Shown here: piece after piece, positions 10,971-64,000 of the stretch
Numbering within the stretch: position 1 is the first letter of the stretch
How the letters are laid out: the number at the start of each line of letters is the position of its first letter
Assembly: GCA_030674185.1 (NCBI GenBank)
Contig: CM060312.1
Span: 51,669,807 to 51,733,806, forward strand
Length of the DNA: 64,000 nucleotides
Reading direction: 5' to 3'
DNA from: Monoplex corrugatus
Lineage: Eukaryota > Mollusca > Gastropoda > Littorinimorpha > Ranellidae
Made by a program: the position numbers and the translations under genes
The notes under the pieces: generated by a model
The model's database searches: none
What the model saw: only the letters and a program-made list of their open reading frames with translations
What the model was told of the DNA's origin: nothing

Positions 10971-11837
10971 TGGCTATAAATGGGGAGAAAGAATAAAAGT
11001 AATAAAAGCAAGAATAAAATTATGGAAAATTATAGAGAGCATAGCATATACAATTATATATTATAACCATGTGATTCCCCTCCGAGCGGAGACAGGCTGC
11101 AGAGGGGGGGGGGGGGGGTTGAGTGAGGTTAGGATTTTATGCGGAGGAGAAAAGGTGAGTTTTGAGAGCGGACTTGAAGGAGACAAAAGTAGGTTGCTGA
11201 CGGACTGAGAGAGGAAGTTTGTTCCAGGAGAGTGGACCAGAAACAGAGAAGGCTCGTGGACCATAGGTATTGAGCTTAGTGCGTGGAAAGCGAAAAGTCA
11301 GAGGATCGGAGGCAGAGCGGAGGGTACGTGAGGGAAGATAGATCTCAAGTAGGCTTGACAGGTAATCGGGGGCTGCGTTATTGAGGCTTTTGTAGCACAT
11401 GGTGTCTAGTTTGTACTGTATGCGCTTTGATACAGGGAGCCAGTGAAGTTGTGCCAGGAGAGGAGATATGTGGTCAGCTTTTTTCTTTTTGAGTACAAGG
11501 CGTACAGCATTGTTTTGAATGCGCTGTAGGATGTGAATGGTGGAGGCAGGAAGACCAGACAGGAGTGAATTGCAATAGTCAATGCGAGACATTATGAAGG
11601 AGAGAACGAGTTTTGCAGTTGTTTCGACAGAGAGATACTTCCTGATCAGCCTTATACGATGGAGATGATAGTAGCAAGATCTGGCAGTTTGAGAAACAAA
11701 GTTGTTCATGGAGAGGGTAGAGTCAATGCAGACACCAAGGTTTTTAGCTGAATCAGAAATTGGGACTGATGTGTTACATAATGGGAGAGAAAGAGGAGGC
11801 AGCTGAGAAAGTTTCTGACGGGTGCCAATGAGGATAG
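10788..11837 (-). mobile_element. 5'-truncated L2/CR1-like LINE, antisense, inserted in an L1/Tx1-like LINE
   Basis: The minus strand runs from near 11837 through a 190-codon C-terminal ORF (11709-11137: SRIDYCNSLLSGLP, QLHWLPVSKRIQYK, FKSALKTHLF). The 3' UTR holds a G run, (TG)n and (TGCG)n, then GCGCTATATAAAT and a (TTA)n tail at 10788-10812. The tail and 3' core match the near-complete L2-like element at 21285-24898. Only the end of the RT ORF is present, so this copy cannot move by itself. Confidence 0.85.
10865..10970. repeat. (CGCA)n-(CA)n microsatellite inside the L2-like 3' UTR
   Basis: CGCA tetranucleotides pass into pure CA between the L2-like ORF and its conserved 3' terminus. The full-length L2-like copy carries (CA)n at the same place (21371-21440). 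Confidence 0.9.
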
Positions 11838-12160
11838 CTTAAGTTTCTGTAGAGAACATACGGATAGCATTGAACATCTCTCATGGACGTGTTATCACAT
11901 AAAACAATTTTGGCAAAATTGTTGGATAAAAGATGTCCTTCATTGTGTAACATGACACTCAATGAAAAGATGTTTTTATTTGGAGCAGACGTTGGATTCA
12001 GGACAGACACGGTTCTTGATTTCATAATATTGTTTGTTACAATGTATGCTTTTAAATATGTTAGATAATATCTTGCCAAACATATTTGCTTTCAAAAGAG
12101 AGCTGAAACACAGACACAAAACAGAAGACTACAATCCAAAATTCAAAGGTAACTGTTATC
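11838..12160 (+). pseudogene. L1/Tx1-like LINE, 3' segment of the split copy
   Basis: It reads LSFCREHTDSIEHLSWTC then FLFGADVGFRTDTVLDFIIL and FKRELKHRHKTED. This is the C-terminal Cys/His and tail region of an L1/Tx1 ORF2, continuing the frame interrupted at 10787. Confidence 0.6.
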
Positions 12161-12164
12161 AAAT

Positions 12165-12278
12165 TTCAAGCAAATTGGTTATTCTATTCTTCAGTTATTG
12201 ATTCCTTCATTGCAAATTAATAAGGCTGATTGGTTGCTTTATTCTTCAGTTATTGATTCCTCCATTGCAAATTAGTCA
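12165..12278 (+). repeat. Two-copy tandem repeat of about 60 bp
   Basis: TTATTCTTCAGTTATTGATTCC followed by ATTGCAAATTA occurs twice, directly after the LINE end. It may be part of that element's 3' UTR. Confidence 0.7.
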
Positions 12279-13129
12279 TTTATGGTCTCCCGTGGGGATG
12301 CCGGGGACTCTTTCAGTATTAATAGTATCTCCACCTTCTGGAAATTCTGCGCTAGAAATGTCCTCTTTTCTGTCACTCTCTTTGTTTCTTTCTTCCTCCT
12401 TTGTTTTCTGTCATTTCTTCCCATCATTATCTGTCTGGCTGGTCCATTCACTTGTATGTGTTCAATAAAGTCTTATGTACTTTTCCTTAGAATTGATAAT
12501 TGGGTACATGTAGTAAGTGCATTTTTGGCTCTAGGAAGGTGGGATATGGAAAAGCAATTTAAGGTAATTGATGCCTGTTTTTATATATGTTTTGGTGTCC
12601 TTATGTATGCTTAAATTAGTATTCAGGTGTGTTTTTTAAATCCCGTGTATGATAAATTGGACGGAATGGTCAACACCAAGGGCATGTCCGTAGATTATGT
12701 GCGCGAATGCATTGATATGTGTACTTAATTTTCTTTTCTTCTTTTTTCTGTTGAAGTTTTGTATGTTTTGAGGCGGTTATAGCCGTGATATGGCTCTACG
12801 CAGTCGGCAGGGCTTTTAATTAAATTAATTAAACAATGATAATAATAATGACAATAGTCATTTATGACCTTTCATTGCACATAACGTCAACTGAGTCTGT
12901 GGCGATAATGATGTAAGGTTTCTGTTTGCACTGTACGCTTTACTCTGACGGCTTGGGCATATTAAGTTGTTGACTTTGAGAATGTCGCAGCTGACCAGTT
13001 GCTCTGTGTTTGGCCCCTTCGTATATTTTGTTTTGTATCTCTTTGTTCCTTGTTTTGCAGATTTTGACTTTTCCCTTGGATTGAAAAGTATTTGATGTTA
13101 TATTGTAAATGACACCGTGAGTTGTGAAA
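12279..13129. other. Unassigned sequence, probably LINE 3' UTR then unique DNA
   Basis: I see no gene. A stretch near 12770-12840 (GGCGGTTATAGCCGTGATAT, then AATTAAATTAATTAAAC) looks like a retroposon terminus but is seen only once here. Confidence 0.4.
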
Positions 13130-13475
13130 AAAATAGTAACAAGACATTTAAGAAAAAATAAAGAGAGATATTTTCCCGAACGAGATTCGCGCAAAATTTC
13201 GCCCAACTGACCTTTGTCAAGCGTAAACGTAAGATCATAAGTGAACAAATACCGAAGAAAAAATTAGGAGAAAAAGATTGAAACTTCCCTGCCGCTTCGT
13301 CCAGTGGGAGAAAAAAAGAACTAAAATGAAAAAAAAGCACTTGTGTATTTGTTGTTTGTTCTTTTATGATCCTACATCTACGCTTGACAAAGGCCAGTTG
13401 GCTGATAATTTGCACCTGTCTTCTCTGGTTGTATTAAATACACGTTCTGATTCTTTTTTCGTGTTTTTTTCCCTC
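13130..13475. repeat. Fold-back (palindromic) element
   Basis: 13140-13260 and 13340-13470 are imperfect inverted arms. CCAACTGACCTTTGTCAAGCG on the left pairs with CGCTTGACAAAGGCCAGTTGG on the right. The centre contains CCGCTTCGTCCAGTGGGAG. A related segment lies at 30225-30400, so this is a dispersed family, possibly a MITE. Confidence 0.7.
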
Positions 13476-13559
13476 CTGAATCATCTTAATGCTTCAATCA
13501 TTCAGTTGGTGCCTGGTCACTGTGTTTATCAGGTCTTTCCATGTTTCAAGACATTGCCA

Positions 13560-13710
13560 GCACGTAGGGTTTTGCTTATGCTGAAGGGATTTGCCAGATA
13601 ATTGCTGACAAACTTGGGTGGAACGAATATGGAATTGTCCAAGTGGAATGCATCCCTCTTAAATAAACTGCAAACTCCACATTTCAGGAGGTTTTCGTCA
13701 TATTCAAAAA
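13560..13710 (+). repeat. Diverged dispersed repeat (related to 14555-14665)
   Basis: The order GAATTGTCC, then GAATGCATCCCTCTTAAA, matches GAATTGTCC and GATGAATCCCTCTTGAAA near 14640, with similar spacing upstream. Family identity is unknown. It is likely a decayed retroposon. Confidence 0.45.
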
Positions 13711-13855
13711 GTTTCTGCTTTAGAGAAGATAAAGCAGCATGTAGACAGGCATCATCTGCATTACGCGGGCTGTTTTTTCTTCTTCTTTTTGTGTGTGTTG
13801 TTTTGATAGAGCTGTGGACTCAAAATCTGATATCTCGTGTTCGGTCCCAACCCTC

Positions 13856-13919
<64 letters not shown>

Positions 13920-13922
13920 CAC

Positions 13923-13957
<35 letters not shown>

Positions 13958-13980
13958 CACATACACACACACACACACAA
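13856..13980. repeat. (CA)n microsatellite
   Basis: CA tract interrupted by CCACCCC and CAACACATA. Confidence 0.95.
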
Positions 13981-14055
13981 AAACTGGCCTGTTTGCTGTC
14001 GATCCCAATGTTTCCATTATGCTGGTGGTATCACCTTAGTGTGATATTATCAATA

Positions 14056-14270
14056 AAGATGATGATGATGGTGATGATGATGACAATAATGATAACAGTA
14101 ATAATATAATATAATAATGAAAATGATAAGAACAATAAGAATGATGATGATAATAATAATAAAAGTGATATAGTAATTTTGATTTATAATGACAATAGTA
14201 ATAATAGTGGTGATAATAGTAATAGTAATAATAATAATAATGATAATAATATAATAATTAACAACAAAAT
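14056..14270. repeat. (GAT)n/(AAT)n cryptically simple DNA
   Basis: AT-rich mixture of GAT, AAT and AGT trinucleotides. Confidence 0.85.
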
Positions 14271-14339
14271 TATTTGTTTATCGTTGAGTTGGGTTTGGAT
14301 TATATATGTACAAGCACACAAATGAAAATCCACCCATGT

Positions 14340-14485
14340 TAGCACGCACGCACACACAAATACACACGCACAAGGTCATACAAACGCTTAGTGACACACC
14401 TACACACAGACACACACACACAGACACACATACACACACACAGACACACACACACACACACATGCACACACACACACATACATGC
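14340..14485. repeat. Interrupted (CA)n microsatellite
   Basis: CACA, CAGA and CATA units. His/Thr-rich and Cys/Val-rich frames are artefacts. Confidence 0.95.
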
Positions 14486-14834
14486 AGACAATGTGAAACA
14501 TGACTGGACTTAGAAGAGTGTTTCATAAATCCTCTCCCCCCCTCATTTCTAGACTTTGGCGGTACAGAGGGTTTATGCAGGCTCAGGGAGTCTACCAGGC
14601 AATTTGCTTGCAGATTTTGGTGAAGCACATGAGGAATTGTCCGATTGCGATGAATCCCTCTTGAAATGCAGGCCTCAAGAAAAATTGAGGTCATTAATCC
14701 CTCCCCCCTCCACTCTCCCCTGCGAACTCACGGTTGAGGGTCCACCAATACCTCTCTACCTCTCTTTACACCCATAGATACCAAATAACTATTCTGATCG
14801 ACTCTCTCGGCGATCTAAAGGATAAGTAGGCATC

Positions 14835-15718
14835 ATCATCATCATCATCATCAATCATCATCATCATCATCATCATCATGTGCCCTGCAGAACGGCGTTG
14901 GCGATCATGGCCCTCCACACGAATCTATCCCCTGTCGCTGCAAGTACATCTCCAACCCTCTCTGTTCTCAGCCACCCTGCAAGTCCATCCAATATTTTCT
15001 CCCTGGGTCTATCTCGTGTTCTCTCCCTCCAGCTTTCCTCATAACATGTCCTATAAATGTTGCTTGTCATTTCCTAATCTTCTTTGTTGATGATCTTCTT
15101 GTGTCTGCCTCCTTCAAGACTGTCTCGTTTGTTTTCTTTGCTGTCCATGGAACTAGCAACATTCTTCTTAGAAACCACAATTCAGATGGCTCAAATTTGT
15201 TCTGACTTTGCGTGTTGACTGTCCACGCATGGCAACTGTAAAACATTGTCGGCTCAATGTAACATTCAATAACTCTCTTCCTGATGTTAATTGGTAGGCA
15301 TTTGTTGCTAAGAACGCTTTTCATCTTCTTGAATGCTGTTTTAGCTTGGCTGATTCTTCTGGCTATTTCCGAAGTGCATCTACCGTCTGGTGAGATGACT
15401 GTTCCCAGATATTTAAACTTATCAACCTGTCTCAGAGTTGTGCCATTTGCTGTTATTTTGCATGAGGGGATTTCTTGTTTTTTACTGATTACCCTGACTT
15501 AGTCTTCTTGTTATTTAGCTCCAGCCCTTTATTTTTTGCTTTCTATTTCTATTATATTCACAAGGTTTTGTAGGTCATTTCTGCAATTAGCACAGTGTCA
15601 TCTGTGTAAATTGTCATCTGTGTAACGAATGTTGTTTATCATTCTTCCTCCAACCTTTATCCTTGCACATTCTAGATCTCTATTGATGGTTTTGCTGTCA
15701 AGTGAAAACAAATCTGGT
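14835..15718 (-). mobile_element. RTE-like LINE, antisense, about 880 bp
   Basis: The (ATC)n run at 14835-14878 is the reversed (GAT)n tail. The minus strand then covers the C-terminus (CYIEPTMFYSCHAWTVNTQS, LVPWTAKKTNETVLKEAD) and reaches upstream to the DLFSLDS segment near 15700, with several frameshifts. It ends about 200 bases upstream of the transporter start codon. Confidence 0.85.
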
Positions 15719-15927
15719 AGTAGGCATAGTTGTCCTAATTGCCTGGACGTATTTGGGACACAAGACTGATTCTGGAGACACATAATGCTCCGCAAGCTCT
15801 GCATTGAAGGAGTCCTGTGATGTTTGGTTCTGCTTCCGACGGTTCTTCTGTTGGGTAAGAGCTGTTCTTCGCCATTCAGATGTAATTTGGCCCTGATACA
15901 AACTTTCTGTATGTTGCAGTATTGACC

Positions 15928-63468
<47,541 letters not shown>

Positions 63469-63600
63469 TGGCGGACGCTAACACTACAGCCTTGGGCAGA
63501 AGGGAAGCAACTCAAAACAACATCAAATCAATGTGCAGACGATACCAACGTGGATTCAGAATTCGTGTGTGCTCGAACGTGATGTATCTCCACAATTCCA
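63469..63600 (+). other. Post-stop sequence collinear with the SLC17 C-terminus
   Basis: The same frame beyond the TAA reads WRTLTLQPWAEGKQ and stays open for 37 codons. The QPWA lands exactly where the family has Q-x-W-A, counting without gaps. This looks like former coding sequence after a nonsense mutation. Confidence 0.6.
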
Positions 63601-63776
63601 TGCTGCCGAATATCACGACAGAAAAGAGCTGTCTGAAGGGGAGAACGAGATCAGTTTGGACATAAAGTGACACAATACAAAATGTGTTAGGAGAGTAGTG
63701 AAGAAAACCAGTGCAGAAATGTAATGATTGGATGTGTTCGATAACATCTTACGACTTTTTCTTAGGATTGTGTTGC

Positions 63777-63925
63777 GTGCGTGCGTGCGTTCGTGTGTGT
63801 ATGTATGTGTGTGTGTGTTGTGTCGTGATACGTGCGTGCGTGCGTGCGTGTGTGTGTGTGTGTGTAAGAGTAGGAGAGAGAGTGTGTGTGTGTGTGTGTG
63901 CGTGTGTGCGTGTGTGTGTGTGTGA
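63777..63925. repeat. (GT)n and (GTGC)n microsatellite
   Basis: GT-rich tract near the window end. Confidence 0.95.
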
Positions 63926-64000
63926 GTAATGAAATAGATTTCAGGTTATTTTTTGAAACTATGGTCTTAATTTTCGTAGTCTTGGAGTGTAACCTTGGTC

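Overview
The window looks like nuclear DNA of an animal, most likely a mollusc and probably a gastropod. That assignment is an inference from the mix of retroelements (I-like, L2/CR1-like, RTE-like and L1/Tx1-like LINEs, tRNA-derived SINEs, Gypsy LTR elements), the long GT/CA microsatellites and the spliced host gene. No bacterial-style operon, CRISPR array, rRNA gene or complete tRNA gene was found.

Only one host gene is supported: a + strand SLC17-family transporter (sialin / vesicular glutamate transporter type) in 11 coding exons from 15928 to 63468, about 47.5 kb. Ten exon joins keep the reading frame, and the exon products line up in order with SLC17 helices 1 to 12. Three things mark the copy as unusual or decaying: an in-frame TAA in the last exon with collinear family-like sequence beyond it, two competing acceptors at exon 5, and a conserved helix-4 histidine replaced by tyrosine.

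Layout. 1-15.9 kb lies upstream of the start codon: a 3' I-like LINE, L1/Tx1-like LINE remnants (one split by an L2-like LINE), RTE-like LINE pieces, a piggyBac-type MITE, fold-back repeats and microsatellites. 16-29 kb (introns 1-2) holds a duplicated RTE-LINE segment, a nearly intact antisense L2-like LINE (single 1127-codon ORF), an RTE-like insertion with a target duplication, a 1.5 kb 22-bp minisatellite and a second repeat field ending in a pure (TG)n tract at the exon 3 acceptor. 29-47 kb (introns 3-4) holds LINE-in-LINE nests, a 69-bp in-frame tandem array, and a Gypsy element with near-identical LTRs inserted in an RTE-like LINE. 47-64 kb holds the closely spaced 3' exons, each hemmed in by repeats. 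These include a 79-bp tandem array that copied the exon 6 splice acceptor, a (GAA)n purine tract before exon 9, and a gag-only LTR retrotransposon in intron 9.

I see no multi-gene system. The most interesting biology is how repeats have occupied, copied or replaced the splice signals of a single transporter gene, plus several clean nested insertions and a gag-only element.
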